From NCBI RefSeq assembly GCF_900112305.1, contig NZ_FOKT01000012.1:1-64000 (forward strand): a DNA stretch of 64,000 bases, written 5' to 3'. Of the stretch, positions 43,053-52,731 are shown in pieces; within the stretch, counting starts at the first letter, position 1; every line of letters begins with the position of its first letter. The notes beneath the pieces are model-generated. The model did no database searches. It was given only the letters and a program-made list of their open reading frames with translations, and was not told the origin of the DNA. This DNA comes from Microbulbifer thermotolerans (GTDB lineage Bacteria > Pseudomonadota > Gammaproteobacteria > Pseudomonadales > Cellvibrionaceae). Made by a program: the position numbers and the translations under genes.

Positions 43053-45053
43053 GTGTCAGAGCAACAGCCTCCCAAGGGTTCCCCGCCGCTGCAACTGGCC
43101 TCCCCCGATGAGCTGCGCGGGCTGGAGCCTGAGCAGCTTGCCCGGCAGGCTGTCTATCTGCAGAGCCTGCTACTGGATGTCGACTGTGGTCTCTGGGAGT
43201 GGCATCCGCACAGTGGCCGCCAGCGCGCTCAAGGACCGGTCTGGTCGATTTTTTCCAAAACCCTGGACTCGGCCCTGTGCGGGCTCTGGACTAGCGAGGA
43301 CTTGCCGCTGGTACATTCGGACGACCGCGAAAAACTGCTGGCGCTGCGCCAGCGCCTGGCCGGACAGGGGGGCTGTATCGATGCCGCTTTTCGCGCCTAT
43401 GATGGTGCCGGCCAGTTATATTGGCTGCGCCTCTGGGGGCGTGCCTTTAAGTCCGATACCGGCGAACTCTTCGCTATCGGTGGCTGCGCTGATTACAGCG
43501 AGGCACTGTCGGTACCCTATCTTTCCAATCTCCCCGGTGAGTGGCCTTTGCAGGCTCTTGCGGGGATCGGTGACGGTCTCTGGGAGTGGGATTTACGCGC
43601 TGAAGAAATTGTGCTGGACAGAGCCTGCTGGGCGATGTTGGGTTACGAGCGGGGACAGGTGGATGCCAATGCGCGCACAGCGCTGTCCCTGTGGAAGTCG
43701 CGTGTGCTGCCCGAGGACTTGCCGCGCCTCGAACAAGCTTTTACGGACCACTTGGCCGAACAGCTTCCACTGGATGTGGAATTCCGTCTGTGGCACCGGG
43801 ACGGCGGTATTGTGTGGATGCGCTGTCGGGGGCAGGTACAGCGCAATAGTCGGGGCGAGCCGCTGCGTGTACTTGGCGTGATGCAGGATATCACCGCCAG
43901 CCGCGAGGCGTTGGCCCGCGCCGAGCGCGAACTCACACAGTTGCAACGCGAAAATAAAAATCGCGCCAATCTGCTTTTCGGTCTCAGTCATGAATTGCGC
44001 ACTCCGCTAAATGCGATACTCGGTTACAGCCAGATGATCGAACTGGACCAGAGTCTCAATCCCGATCAGCGCCAGCGGCTCGGGGAAATCCGCCGCGCGG
44101 GTCAGCACTTGTTGCATCTGGTAGGGGATGTGTTGGAACTGGCGCGTATTGACAGCTTTCGACTGGCGCCGTCGATGGAGCCAATTCAGCCAGCGTCACT
44201 GGTGGCGGAGTGCAAACGTCTGCTGGAACCCCTGGCGGAAACCCGTCGTGTCAGTTTGATTTTTGAACCCCTGGGTTGGGAATCCGCCTATATCAGTGCC
44301 GACCCGGTGCGCTTCAAACAGGTTGTATTGAACCTTGCCGGCAACGCGGTCAAGTACAACCGGGAAAACGGCCGTGTGGTTATCAATTTTGCCCCCCAGG
44401 CCGAGGGCTGGCTGCGGCTTAGCATTCTGGATACCGGCCGGGGAATTCCTGAGGACAGACGGGCGGAAGTGTTCGAGCCCTTCAACCGCCTGGGAGCGGA
44501 AAAGGGGCATATCGAAGGTACTGGCGTCGGCTTGGCGATTGCCAAGCGGCTCACCGAAGCCATGGGCGGGCGCATAGATTTCGACAGTCATGAGGGGCAG
44601 GGTTCTATTTTCTGGATAGAGTTCCCCCTGATTGACCCGCCGGCCGAGGTGATGCAACTGACGGCGGGGCCGAGTGACCCGGTTGAGCTCCCCTCCTGCC
44701 ACATTCTGCACGTGGACAGCCGGCCTTCCAGTGTCGCCCGGCTGAAAGCCATGCTGGCAGGCTTCCCCCAGGTTCGGCTTTTGGTTGCGGCCGACGCTGT
44801 GGAGGCCATATTCACCGCTCGTACTCAGTGTCCGGATATCATGCTCTTCGATGCCTCGGTGCCGGGGATATCCGCCGCGGATACGGCGCGGATTCTAAAG
44901 GCGGATCCGGTGACAGCGTCTATTCGCTTCGTGGTTGTGGGCGAATACAGCGGTGAAAGTTGCGACGCAGGCCTGCCCGATTCCTATGACTTGGCGCAGT
45001 TATCCCGGGTGCTGAGCAAGTGTCTGGCGGATGCGATGAAAACCGCGCCATAA
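43053..45053 (+). CDS. PAS-containing hybrid sensor histidine kinase
   Basis: 666 residues with no membrane segment, so a cytoplasmic sensor. Two PAS/PAC modules come first: about 30-150, and 165-290 ending in RVLGVMQDITASREALARAE. Next are a short coiled coil, a HisKA domain with the phospho-accepting H313 (GLSHELRTPLNAILGYS), and an ATPase domain with N box NLAGNAVKYN, G1 DTGRGIPEDRR, F box FEPFNRL and G2 GTGVGLAIAKRL. The C-terminal ~120 residues form a receiver-like domain with D600 (MLFDASVPG), but its acidic pocket is reduced to a single Asp in LHVDSRP, so phosphotransfer may be weak. GTG start. A c-di-GMP enzyme gene follows by 134 bp, a likely functional neighbour. Confidence 0.9.
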   Translation: MSEQQPPKGSPPLQLASPDELRGLEPEQLARQAVYLQSLLLDVDCGLWEWHPHSGRQRAQGPVWSIFSKTLDSALCGLWTSEDLPLVHSDDREKLLALRQRLAGQGGCIDAAFRAYDGAGQLYWLRLWGRAFKSDTGELFAIGGCADYSEALSVPYLSNLPGEWPLQALAGIGDGLWEWDLRAEEIVLDRACWAMLGYERGQVDANARTALSLWKSRVLPEDLPRLEQAFTDHLAEQLPLDVEFRLWHRDGGIVWMRCRGQVQRNSRGEPLRVLGVMQDITASREALARAERELTQLQRENKNRANLLFGLSHELRTPLNAILGYSQMIELDQSLNPDQRQRLGEIRRAGQHLLHLVGDVLELARIDSFRLAPSMEPIQPASLVAECKRLLEPLAETRRVSLIFEPLGWESAYISADPVRFKQVVLNLAGNAVKYNRENGRVVINFAPQAEGWLRLSILDTGRGIPEDRRAEVFEPFNRLGAEKGHIEGTGVGLAIAKRLTEAMGGRIDFDSHEGQGSIFWIEFPLIDPPAEVMQLTAGPSDPVELPSCHILHVDSRPSSVARLKAMLAGFPQVRLLVAADAVEAIFTARTQCPDIMLFDASVPGISAADTARILKADPVTASIRFVVVGEYSGESCDAGLPDSYDLAQLSRVLSKCLADAMKTAP

Positions 45054-45187
45054 ATGCATAGGGTTCCGGCAATGGTGGCGAATTTTTCGCACCGGGTTAC
45101 ACTTGCCCGGCTCTGCAAAAGCGCCGTGTCCGGCAGGTGCCCATTCAGGCGAATACACGGGAAGACAACAATAAACTGAGGAGGGAA

Positions 45188-48100
45188 ATGTCTGCCACTC
45201 TACCGGATGCCCGCCCCGCGGGACGGGAATTCCGACAACGTCTGTGGGTTTCGGCTCTGTTATTGGCTGTATTGGCCGGCATCTTTGTAGCGGTTTGCAA
45301 ACAGCTGCTCAGTGTCAACGGCGGGGCGGCGATTCTCTGGTTTCCCGACGCCATCGCTATTGCGTTTTTGTATCGACATCCACCGCGTGACTGGCCCCCG
45401 TTGCTGTGTGCTCTGGTGTGCGCCAATGTCGCCGTGGATCTGGCGATGGGGTTTGAAGCCGGAGCGGCGGCCATATACGGGTTGGCGGGATTGGCGGAAG
45501 TCCTGCCCGCCGCACTGCTGTTGCGGCGATTTTTCCCCAATGAGACGTATTTCGACAGTCTCGGGCAATGGGCGCGCTTCACCCTGATCACCGCGGTGTT
45601 GCCGCCACTGGCCAGCGCCACCATTGGCTCCGCCATAGCAGCGCTGCGCACCGGCATCGATTACTGGACCTTGTTTTCCGCTTGGTATCTGGCGGATGCT
45701 GTGGGGATACTGGTACTGCTTCCCCTGGCGCTCCACTGCAACGCGGAATCTTTGCGGACGCTGCTGGACCGGGTACAACTGAGCCGTCTGCTTACCGTGA
45801 CCGGAGCAGTGATCGCGGTGATATTTCTGATTTTGGAAATCGCTCTGCAGTCTTTTGTTTTTGTCTCTCTTCCCCTGATCTGGGCTGCCACTCGGCTGCC
45901 CATTTTCCAGACGCTGATCGTGATCTTCGTCGCTATTTTGTCCCTAGCGCTGAAATATGTCGGCGTGGACGCGCATCCCAATCCCAGCCTGTCCCCGATT
46001 GCAGGCGAGAGAACCGGGCTGCACTTGGTGCTCTCCATATTTGCTGCCGTGATTCCAGCTTACGTCATGGCGGTTTATACCAATATTGAGCGCCATCGCA
46101 ACGCGCGTATTATCGCCATGGAGAGCAGCTTCCGCGAGGCGGTGGAGCAGTCGCATATCGGCATGCTCCTGGTGTCTCTCGACGGGGTGGTCCGGCGGGT
46201 CAATCGCAGCTTTTGCACCTTCCTGGGTTACGAGGAAAGCGAACTGATCGGCCGCAGTGTCTTCGACCTCACTTACGCCGGTGACGAGGCCGAGAGTCGC
46301 ACTTTCTGGCGGGAATATGTGCGTGGAGAGTGCGATGTGCCGCAGATGGAAAAGCGCTATGTGCGCAAAGACGGCGCGGTGGTCTGGGGCCATCTTTCAT
46401 GCTCTCTCGCCCGCGGGGCCGATGGTAGAGCGCTTTACTCCATTGCCCAGGTTGAGGATATCGACAGCCGCAAACGCAGTGAGGCAAAACTACTGGAATC
46501 CCGTGAGCGGCTGCAGGTCACACTATCCTCCATTGCCGATGCGGTCATTTCCACCGACGTTGATCAGAAGGTCAATTTTATGAACCCGGTGGCCGAGCAG
46601 ATGACCGGCGTCACAATGGAGGAAGCGCGAGGGCTGCCCCTGGATCGCATTTTCCATAGCACAATGGGGGTCGATGGCGAACCCTTGGACAACCCGGTCT
46701 CGGAGTGTCTGCAGTTGGGAGCGGCGGTGCGCGGTGCCGAAGGTGCCGTTCTGCACAGCCGCGACGGGCGTACCTATGAAATCAAGAATTCAGCTGCCCC
46801 ACTGAAGACGGAGAGGGATAAGCTGTTGGGTGCGGTGATGGTATTTCAGGATGTCAGCGAGTCGCGCCAGCTGATACGCCAACTCACTTATAAAGCCTCT
46901 CACGACGATCTTACTGGCCTCCTCAATCGCGACGCTTTCAAACGCGAATTGCTGAAAGCCATTGACAGTGCGCGTTGTGGCGATGAGTGCCACGCGCTGG
47001 CATTTGTCGATCTGGACCGCTTCAAAGTGATTAACGACAGTGCCGGCCATTTGGCTGGCGATGCTTTGTTGAAAAAGATCGGCAGCTATCTGCGCGCCCT
47101 GTTGCGCACCAGCGACTGTGTTGCGCGACTGGGTGGAGACGAGTTCGGGGTACTCTTCCGCAACTGCAACAAGATGCAGGCAAAGCTGCGCTGTGAGCAG
47201 TTGATTCGGCAGGTTGTCTCCCTGCGCTTCCCGTGGAACGAACGCGTCTATGATGTCGGCGCGAGTATTGGTATCACGGAAATCAACTGCGACAACCACC
47301 GCCTGGGCGATTTGTTGAGCCAGGCGGACGTGGCTTGCTACTCCGCCAAGCACGCCAGCCGCGGTACCGTGATGATTTACGAGATGGAGCAGAGCGCCGC
47401 GGCTTTACGCCACCGGGAAATTATTATGGCCTCGACTATCCGCGAGGCGCTGGACGGTGGACGGCTGACACTTTATGCACAGGCGGTGGCAGAAACCGCC
47501 GATACCGGAGTAGTCAGTCATTGCGAGATTCTGGTACGCATGGTGGATCACCGCGGCGCGCTGATTATGCCGGCGGCTTTTATTCCCGCCGCTGAGCGGT
47601 ACGGGTTGATGCTGCAGATAGACCGCTGGGTGGTGGATGAGGTGCTCGCGCGGCGCGCGGCCCAGATTTGCGCCGCGGGAATCCGCTTTTCCCTCAATCT
47701 TTCCGCCGATGCACTGGGCGATGCCGAATTCCAGACCCACCTGATCCGGCTGTTGGAGGAGACGCCGGTACCGCTGTCACGAATCGGCTTTGAAATCACT
47801 GAAACGGCGATCATCAATCAGATGGAGAGCGCCAGCCACTTTGTCGCAACCCTGCGCAAGATGGGGTGTGAGGTGGCGCTGGACGACTTCGGTAACGGAC
47901 TCAGTTCGTTCGGTTATTTAAAAGCCTTCTCCATTGATTACATCAAGATCGACGGCAGCTTCGTGCGCCAGGTGGAATCCAACTTCGTCGATCTGATTAT
48001 TGTCGAGTCCATCCATCAGGTGGCGCATCGCCTTGGTGCCAGGACTATTGCGGAATATGTGGAAGACGCCTCCACCGCTGAGCGATTGCGCCGTATCGGT

Positions 48101-48208
48101 GTGGATCTGATGCAGGGCTATTATGTCGGTCAGCCCCAACCGCTGGCGCAGCTGCTGGATGCGGCTGCGCCAACTGTCGCACAGCCGGCGGCGCTGACCG
48201 AGCGCTAG
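45188..48208 (+). CDS. MASE1-PAS-PAS-GGDEF-EAL cyclic di-GMP enzyme
   Basis: 1006 residues. The N-terminal MASE1 membrane-sensor domain (about 15-310, eight or more helices, including GGAAILWFPDAIAIAFLY and LADAVGILVLLPLAL) is followed by two PAS domains (about 325-450 and 455-580), a GGDEF domain with an intact motif at 649-653 (ARLGGDEFGVLF), and an EAL domain in which the signature is EIL at 780-782 (HCEILVRM). Other catalytic parts of the EAL domain are present (ALDDFGNGLSSFGYLK, DYIKIDGSFV), so hydrolysis is plausible. I start at 45188 because of GAGGAGGGAA before it; a GTG at 45137 is possible. Convergent with suhB. Confidence 0.93.
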   Translation: MSATLPDARPAGREFRQRLWVSALLLAVLAGIFVAVCKQLLSVNGGAAILWFPDAIAIAFLYRHPPRDWPPLLCALVCANVAVDLAMGFEAGAAAIYGLAGLAEVLPAALLLRRFFPNETYFDSLGQWARFTLITAVLPPLASATIGSAIAALRTGIDYWTLFSAWYLADAVGILVLLPLALHCNAESLRTLLDRVQLSRLLTVTGAVIAVIFLILEIALQSFVFVSLPLIWAATRLPIFQTLIVIFVAILSLALKYVGVDAHPNPSLSPIAGERTGLHLVLSIFAAVIPAYVMAVYTNIERHRNARIIAMESSFREAVEQSHIGMLLVSLDGVVRRVNRSFCTFLGYEESELIGRSVFDLTYAGDEAESRTFWREYVRGECDVPQMEKRYVRKDGAVVWGHLSCSLARGADGRALYSIAQVEDIDSRKRSEAKLLESRERLQVTLSSIADAVISTDVDQKVNFMNPVAEQMTGVTMEEARGLPLDRIFHSTMGVDGEPLDNPVSECLQLGAAVRGAEGAVLHSRDGRTYEIKNSAAPLKTERDKLLGAVMVFQDVSESRQLIRQLTYKASHDDLTGLLNRDAFKRELLKAIDSARCGDECHALAFVDLDRFKVINDSAGHLAGDALLKKIGSYLRALLRTSDCVARLGGDEFGVLFRNCNKMQAKLRCEQLIRQVVSLRFPWNERVYDVGASIGITEINCDNHRLGDLLSQADVACYSAKHASRGTVMIYEMEQSAAALRHREIIMASTIREALDGGRLTLYAQAVAETADTGVVSHCEILVRMVDHRGALIMPAAFIPAAERYGLMLQIDRWVVDEVLARRAAQICAAGIRFSLNLSADALGDAEFQTHLIRLLEETPVPLSRIGFEITETAIINQMESASHFVATLRKMGCEVALDDFGNGLSSFGYLKAFSIDYIKIDGSFVRQVESNFVDLIIVESIHQVAHRLGARTIAEYVEDASTAERLRRIGVDLMQGYYVGQPQPLAQLLDAAAPTVAQPAALTER

Positions 48209-48223
48209 GTGGGGCGCGGGGTC

Positions 48224-49027
48224 TTAGCGAAGGTGGCCCAAATGCCTGCCGACGGTTTGCAGCAGTGGTTTGAAGACTTTGGGGGTCCCGCAGACCAAGT
48301 GCCCTGAATCCAGGTAGCTCTCCCCACCCCGGAAGTCACTGATCAGGCCGCCGGCCTCTTTCACTAACAAGGATCCCGCCGCGATATCCCAGGTATTCAG
48401 GTACATTTCCCAGAAGCCGTCGAAACGTCCGGCGGCCACATAGGCCAGGTCCAGGGAGGCGGCGCCGGGGCGGCGGATGCCCGCAGTCTGGCCAGCGATT
48501 TCCTTAAATGCCGCCAGGTAAGGGTCTATGGCATCCAGAGCGGGACCATTGAAGGGCACACCGGTGCCGATCAGGGCGCCGCGCATATTCTGCCGGGGCG
48601 ATACGCGGATGCGGCGCCCATTCAGGGCCGCGCCGCGGCCGCGACTGGCGGTAAACTCTTCGCGCTTGATGGGGTCCAGTACCACGGCGTGCTCGATGCG
48701 CCCGCGGTAACGGCAGGCGATGGAGATCGCAAACTGGGGAATACCGTGAATAAAGTTGGTGGTACCGTCGAGAGGGTCGATAATCCACTCATAGTCTGGC
48801 TCCGCGCCCTCCAGTAGGCCACTTTCTTCGGCGCGGATACTGTGCTTGGGGTAGACCTTGCGCAGGTGGTAAATAATTTCCTGCTCGCTGGCTTTATCTA
48901 CCTCAGTGACGAAATCGTTGCGGGCTTTTTCCTCGAACTTGGTGACGTCGCCTCGCTCCCAGGCTCGTTCAATCAATTCACCGGCCTTGCGCGCCGCGCG
49001 CAGGGCAATATTCAGCATGGGTTCCAT
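48224..49027 (-). CDS. suhB: Inositol-1-monophosphatase SuhB
   Basis: A Mg2+-dependent inositol monophosphatase that in E. coli also joins rRNA antitermination complexes. From the ATG at 49025-49027 it has 267 residues, the same as E. coli. Metal ligands are visible in AEESG (about 65-70), DPLDGTTNFIHG (about 84-95) and WDIAAGSLLVKEAGG (about 210-224). The longer frame starting at 49105 adds 26 residues that are not like the family. It diverges from trmJ, an arrangement common in gammaproteobacteria ahead of the isc operon. Confidence 0.95.
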   Translation of the reverse strand: MEPMLNIALRAARKAGELIERAWERGDVTKFEEKARNDFVTEVDKASEQEIIYHLRKVYPKHSIRAEESGLLEGAEPDYEWIIDPLDGTTNFIHGIPQFAISIACRYRGRIEHAVVLDPIKREEFTASRGRGAALNGRRIRVSPRQNMRGALIGTGVPFNGPALDAIDPYLAAFKEIAGQTAGIRRPGAASLDLAYVAAGRFDGFWEMYLNTWDIAAGSLLVKEAGGLISDFRGGESYLDSGHLVCGTPKVFKPLLQTVGRHLGHLR

Positions 49028-49160
49028 AACAATTCCGCACTTGTTGTTGAAAAAAACTGGCCACGGGCTCGCCGCGGCGGAGCGATTGTAGGGATTCCGG
49101 CGCATATTTGCTACACTCGCGCGCCCGCGTCATCCCGACAAACTGAAATATCCGCAGAGT

Positions 49161-49952
49161 ATGGCCAAGTCCCCTCTCGACAGCAATCCACTCGCTGTCC
49201 TCGACAATATCCGTGTGGTGTTGGTGAACACCGCTCATCCCGGCAATATCGGCGGCGCCGCGCGCGCGCTGAAAAATATGGGGCTCAGCCAGCTCTACCT
49301 AGTGGCGCCGCGGGAATTCCCTGCCGCCAATGCCGTCTGGCGCGCCGCTGGCGCTGCCGATTTGCTGGACAGCGCCGTAGTGGTGGAGACGCTGGAGGAG
49401 GCCGTGGCTGACTGCGGTCTGGTGGTGGCCACCAGCGCCCGCGAACGCCGCATACCCTGGCCGCTTTTGACGCCGCGCCAATGTGGCGCCAGAGCCGTGG
49501 CTGAGGCAGCTACTCATCCGGTGGCACTGGTGTTCGGACGCGAGGACCGAGGGCTGACTAACGAGGAGTTGCAGGCCTGCAATTTTCACGTGCATATTCC
49601 GGCCAATCCAGAGTACAGCTCCCTGAACCTGGCCACTGCGGTACAGGTGCTCGCCTATGAGGTTCGCGTGGCGGCGCTGGAGGCGGAAAAAGGTGAGGCT
49701 CTGAATTACGCCGATTGGGACAGGCCGCCTGCCAAAGCCGGTGATATGGAACTTTATTTCGAGCACTTGCAGCAGGCCCTGGGAGAGCTCGGCTTTATAG
49801 ATCCGGAAAACCCGCGTCAGACTATGACCCGTCTGCGCAGACTGTTCAGTCGCGTACGCCCGGACGATATGGAGCTGGGTATACTGCGCGGCTGGCTGAC
49901 AGCGATACAGAATTACATCTACAGGACCGGTGGCAAGGGACGCCCGGAATAG
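49161..49952 (+). CDS. trmJ: tRNA (cytidine/uridine-2'-O-)-methyltransferase TrmJ
   Basis: A SPOUT-class enzyme that methylates the 2'-OH of nucleotide 32 in tRNAs. 263 residues. The N-terminal knotted domain (about 12-170) carries LVNTAHPGNIGGAARALKNMG, ATSARERRIPWP and the SAM-binding knot VALVFGREDRGLTNEELQAC with NPEYSSLNLATAVQVLAYE. The C-terminal helical extension ends with the typical LRRLFSRVRPDDMELGILRG. Directly upstream of iscR, as in many relatives. Confidence 0.94.
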   Translation: MAKSPLDSNPLAVLDNIRVVLVNTAHPGNIGGAARALKNMGLSQLYLVAPREFPAANAVWRAAGAADLLDSAVVVETLEEAVADCGLVVATSARERRIPWPLLTPRQCGARAVAEAATHPVALVFGREDRGLTNEELQACNFHVHIPANPEYSSLNLATAVQVLAYEVRVAALEAEKGEALNYADWDRPPAKAGDMELYFEHLQQALGELGFIDPENPRQTMTRLRRLFSRVRPDDMELGILRGWLTAIQNYIYRTGGKGRPE

Positions 49953-50016
49953 ATGAACCAGGCGACGCCCGTGGGCGGCGAGTGGGATATAATTCCTGAC
50001 ACAAGAGCTGGGTTAT

Positions 50017-50049
50017 ATACTTGACTAACTTGGTGGGTTATTCCATACT
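50017..50049 (+). promoter_or_regulatory. isc promoter with overlapping type-1 IscR site
   Basis: A -35 box TTGACT (50021-50026) and -10 box CATACT (50044-50049) are 17 bp apart. The same stretch (50017-50041) resembles a type-1 IscR palindrome: ATACTTGACT on the left and GGTGGGTTAT on the right. IscR carrying a cluster would block RNA polymerase here, giving the known negative feedback. Site and promoter are read from the sequence; the regulation follows from the family. Confidence 0.75.
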
Positions 50050-50093
50050 CGCGGCCCGATCGAAAGAGGGTTGTAGATCAGTCGGGAGCTGAT

Positions 50094-50570
50094 ATGCGTT
50101 TGACAACCAAAGGTCGCTACGCGGTCACGGCGATGCTGGATTTGGCGTTGCACGCCGATCGTGGTCCTATCAGCCTGGCGGACATTTCCAAACGCCAGGG
50201 CATTTCCCTGTCTTATCTGGAACAGCTGTTCTCCCGTCTGCGTCAGTCCGGCTTGGTCTCCAGTGTGCGCGGTCCGGGTGGTGGTTACCGCCTGGCGCGG
50301 GATGGTGCCGATATTTTCGTGGCGCAGATCGTTGACGCGGTGAATGAGTCTGTGGACGCCACTAATTGCGGCGGCAATGCGGACTGTGCCAACGGTGAAC
50401 AATGTCTGACCCATTATCTGTGGTCCGATTTGAGCGAACAGATTCACAACTTCCTCAGCGGTATCAGCCTCGCCAATCTGGTAGCCCGCTCGGAAGTGCA
50501 GGAAGTGGCGCGCCGGCAGGATATACGCGAGGCCCCGGAAGAGCGGGTCGCGGTGGTCGGCGGCCTGTAA
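50094..50570 (+). CDS. iscR: Fe-S cluster regulator IscR
   Basis: An Rrf2-family transcription factor that senses Fe-S cluster supply. 158 residues. The winged helix (about 1-75) includes [19 protein letters not shown] and [16 protein letters not shown]. The [2Fe-2S] ligands C92, C98, C104 and H107 are in the same positions as in E. coli. It heads iscRSUA, and its own promoter carries a probable IscR site. Confidence 0.96.
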   Translation: MRLTTKGRYAVTAMLDLALHADRGPISLADISKRQGISLSYLEQLFSRLRQSGLVSSVRGPGGGYRLARDGADIFVAQIVDAVNESVDATNCGGNADCANGEQCLTHYLWSDLSEQIHNFLSGISLANLVARSEVQEVARRQDIREAPEERVAVVGGL

Positions 50571-50623
50571 CCGGGCCCTTCCCGCGAGATGTACAAAGAG
50601 TTACTGAGCGAAACGGTATGACT

Positions 50624-51838
50624 ATGAAGCTTCCCATCTATCTGGATTACTCGGCCACCTGCCCGGTGGATCCGCGCGTTGCCGCCAAAATGGCGGACTA
50701 CTTGACGATGGAGGGCAACTTTGGCAACCCGGCCTCGCGTTCGCACCTGTATGGCTGGAAGGCGGAAGAGGCAGTGGAAGAGGCGCGTCGTCAAGTGGCG
50801 GAACTGGTCAATGCCGATCCGCGTGAGATCGTCTGGACCAGTGGTGCCACTGAGTCCGACAACCTGGCTATCAAAGGGGCAGCCCATTTTTACCAGAGCC
50901 GCGGCAAACATATCATCACCTCCAAGATAGAGCACAAGGCGGTGCTGGATACCTGCCGCCAGTTGGAGCGCGAGGGGTTTGAGGTCACCTACCTCGATCC
51001 GCGCCCCGACGGCATTGTCTATCCGGAGCAGGTGGAAGAGGCGCTGCGCGATGACACCATTCTCGTCAGCCTGATGCACGTCAACAACGAGATAGGCACG
51101 GTCAACGATATTGCGGCCATCGGTGAGCTGTGCCGTGCCCGCAAGGTGATCTTCCATGTGGACGCGGCCCAGAGCGCCGGTAAACTGCCGATCGATCTGG
51201 GGGCGCTGAAAGTGGATCTGATGTCCTTTTCCGCGCACAAGGTCTACGGCCCCAAAGGCATTGGCGCTCTGTATGTACGCCGCAAGCCGCGGGTGCGTAT
51301 CGAGGCGCAAATGCACGGCGGCGGCCACGAGCGCGGCATGCGTTCCGGCACACTGCCGACCCATCAGATTGTCGGCATGGGGGAAGCTTTCCGCATTGCC
51401 AAGGAGGAAATGGCGGACGAGTCTGCGCGCATGCTGGCGCTGCGCAATCGCTTCTGGGACCAGATCAAGGATATGGAAGAAGTTCATGTCAACGGTTCCA
51501 TGGAGCAGCGGGTGCCCGGCAACCTGAATGTGAGCTTCGCCTTTGTGGAGGGTGAGAGCCTGATTATGTCCCTGAAGGATCTGGCGATTTCCTCTGGCTC
51601 CGCGTGTACCTCCGCCAGTCTGGAGCCCAGCTACGTACTGCGCGCCCTGGGAGTGAATGACGAACTGGCCCACAGCTCCCTGCGCTTCAGTTTTGGCCGC
51701 TTTACCAGCGAACAAGATGTGGATACGGCGGCGGCGGAAGTGCGCAAGGCAGTGGAAAAACTGCGTGAATTGTCGCCGCTGTGGGATATGTACAAAGACG
51801 GCATCGACCTCAATACCATTGAATGGGCGGCGCATTAA
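50624..51838 (+). CDS. iscS: Cysteine desulfurase IscS
   Basis: A PLP enzyme that takes sulfur from cysteine for Fe-S clusters and tRNA thiolation. From the ATG at 50624 it has 404 residues, the E. coli length ([18 protein letters not shown]); another ATG two codons earlier is possible. The PLP-lysine motif is [18 protein letters not shown] (about 199-216), and the mobile catalytic-cysteine loop is [16 protein letters not shown] (cysteine near 328). The frame extends upstream into iscR in another phase, which is not meaningful. Confidence 0.97.
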   Translation: MKLPIYLDYSATCPVDPRVAAKMADYLTMEGNFGNPASRSHLYGWKAEEAVEEARRQVAELVNADPREIVWTSGATESDNLAIKGAAHFYQSRGKHIITSKIEHKAVLDTCRQLEREGFEVTYLDPRPDGIVYPEQVEEALRDDTILVSLMHVNNEIGTVNDIAAIGELCRARKVIFHVDAAQSAGKLPIDLGALKVDLMSFSAHKVYGPKGIGALYVRRKPRVRIEAQMHGGGHERGMRSGTLPTHQIVGMGEAFRIAKEEMADESARMLALRNRFWDQIKDMEEVHVNGSMEQRVPGNLNVSFAFVEGESLIMSLKDLAISSGSACTSASLEPSYVLRALGVNDELAHSSLRFSFGRFTSEQDVDTAAAEVRKAVEKLRELSPLWDMYKDGIDLNTIEWAAH

Positions 51839-51858
51839 AGGTTTAGGAGAGATTAGCA

Positions 51859-52278
51859 ATGGCCTATAGCGATAAAGTCATCGACCACTACGAACGCCCC
51901 CGCAATGTCGGCCGCCTTGACGAGAAGGCGGACAATGTGGGCACTGGCATGGTGGGCGCACCCGCCTGCGGCGACGTCATGCGTCTGCAGATTCAGGTGA
52001 ATGACGAAGGTGTCATCGAAGATGCCAAGTTCAAAACCTATGGCTGCGGTTCCGCCATCGCCTCCAGTTCTCTCCTCACTGAGTGGGTAAAGGGAAAAAC
52101 CCTGGAGGAGGCCGAGCAGATCAAAAACACCGCTATCGCCGAGGAGTTGGCCTTGCCGCCGGTGAAAATCCACTGTTCAGTACTGGCGGAGGACGCCATC
52201 AAGGCTGCGGTACGCAATATCCGCGAGAAGCGTGGCCAGCTGGCAGAACAGGAAGTCGACACAAAAGCCGCGGGCTAA
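51859..52278 (+). CDS. iscU: Fe-S cluster scaffold IscU
   Basis: The scaffold on which IscS and Fdx assemble clusters. 139 residues, about ten longer than E. coli IscU because of a C-terminal extension (EKRGQLAEQEVDTKAAG). The three cluster cysteines are C37 (APACGDV), C63 (TYGCGSA) and C106 (KIHCSV), with D39 and the LPPVK motif recognised by HscA just before C106. AGGAGAG lies before the ATG. 20 bp after iscS. Confidence 0.97.
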   Translation: MAYSDKVIDHYERPRNVGRLDEKADNVGTGMVGAPACGDVMRLQIQVNDEGVIEDAKFKTYGCGSAIASSSLLTEWVKGKTLEEAEQIKNTAIAEELALPPVKIHCSVLAEDAIKAAVRNIREKRGQLAEQEVDTKAAG

Positions 52279-52308
52279 AACCCATCGGGCAGTAGGGGTA
52301 GAATTGCA

Positions 52309-52632
52309 ATGGCCATTACCATGACGGAAGCCGCGCAGGCGCATATCCGCGGCCAGCTTGAAAAACGCGGCAAGGGCGTGGGTATTCGTGTCGGCGTCAA
52401 GACCGCCGGTTGCTCTGGCCTTTCCTATGTGCTGGAGTTTGTCGACGCAGTGTCTGCCGAGGACATGGTTTTCGAGCAGAATGGCGTCAAGCTGGTGGTG
52501 GACCCAAAGAGTCTTGTCTACCTGGACGGTACCGAATTGGATTTCGTCAAGGAAGGGCTGAATGAAGGGTTTGCCTTTTCCAATCCGAACGTGAAGAACG
52601 AGTGCGGTTGCGGCGAAAGTTTTCACGTGTGA
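52309..52632 (+). CDS. iscA: A-type Fe-S carrier IscA
   Basis: Passes clusters from the scaffold to target enzymes. 107 residues with the three conserved cysteines: C35 ([10 protein letters not shown]), C99 and C101 (NECGCGESF). It is followed by a hairpin with a short T tract (52649-52682), so transcription into hscB may be attenuated. Confidence 0.97.
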   Translation: MAITMTEAAQAHIRGQLEKRGKGVGIRVGVKTAGCSGLSYVLEFVDAVSAEDMVFEQNGVKLVVDPKSLVYLDGTELDFVKEGLNEGFAFSNPNVKNECGCGESFHV

Positions 52633-52648
52633 TCCCCGCCAGCCGTGG

Positions 52649-52682
52649 AAAGGCCGGGTGCGTCGTGCATGCCGGCCTTTTT
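52649..52682 (+). terminator. Partial intrinsic terminator between iscA and hscB
   Basis: 9-bp arms AAAGGCCGG/CCGGCCTTT with a 14-nt loop, followed by TTTTT in all. It lies about 50 bp before hscB. It would split the cluster into iscRSUA and hscBA-fdx-iscX, or set their relative expression. Confidence 0.75.
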
Positions 52683-52731
52683 CATATCTCCACCATCTGC
52701 GGGGCAGTGTAAACGCAGCCTGCCGGGGTAA

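Noticed and set aside
42623..43053. Sigma-54 promoter as the promoter of the histidine kinase gene
   Set aside because: A strong intrinsic terminator at 42747-42771 lies between, and the kinase start is 400 bp away; read-through cannot be excluded but is not the simplest reading.
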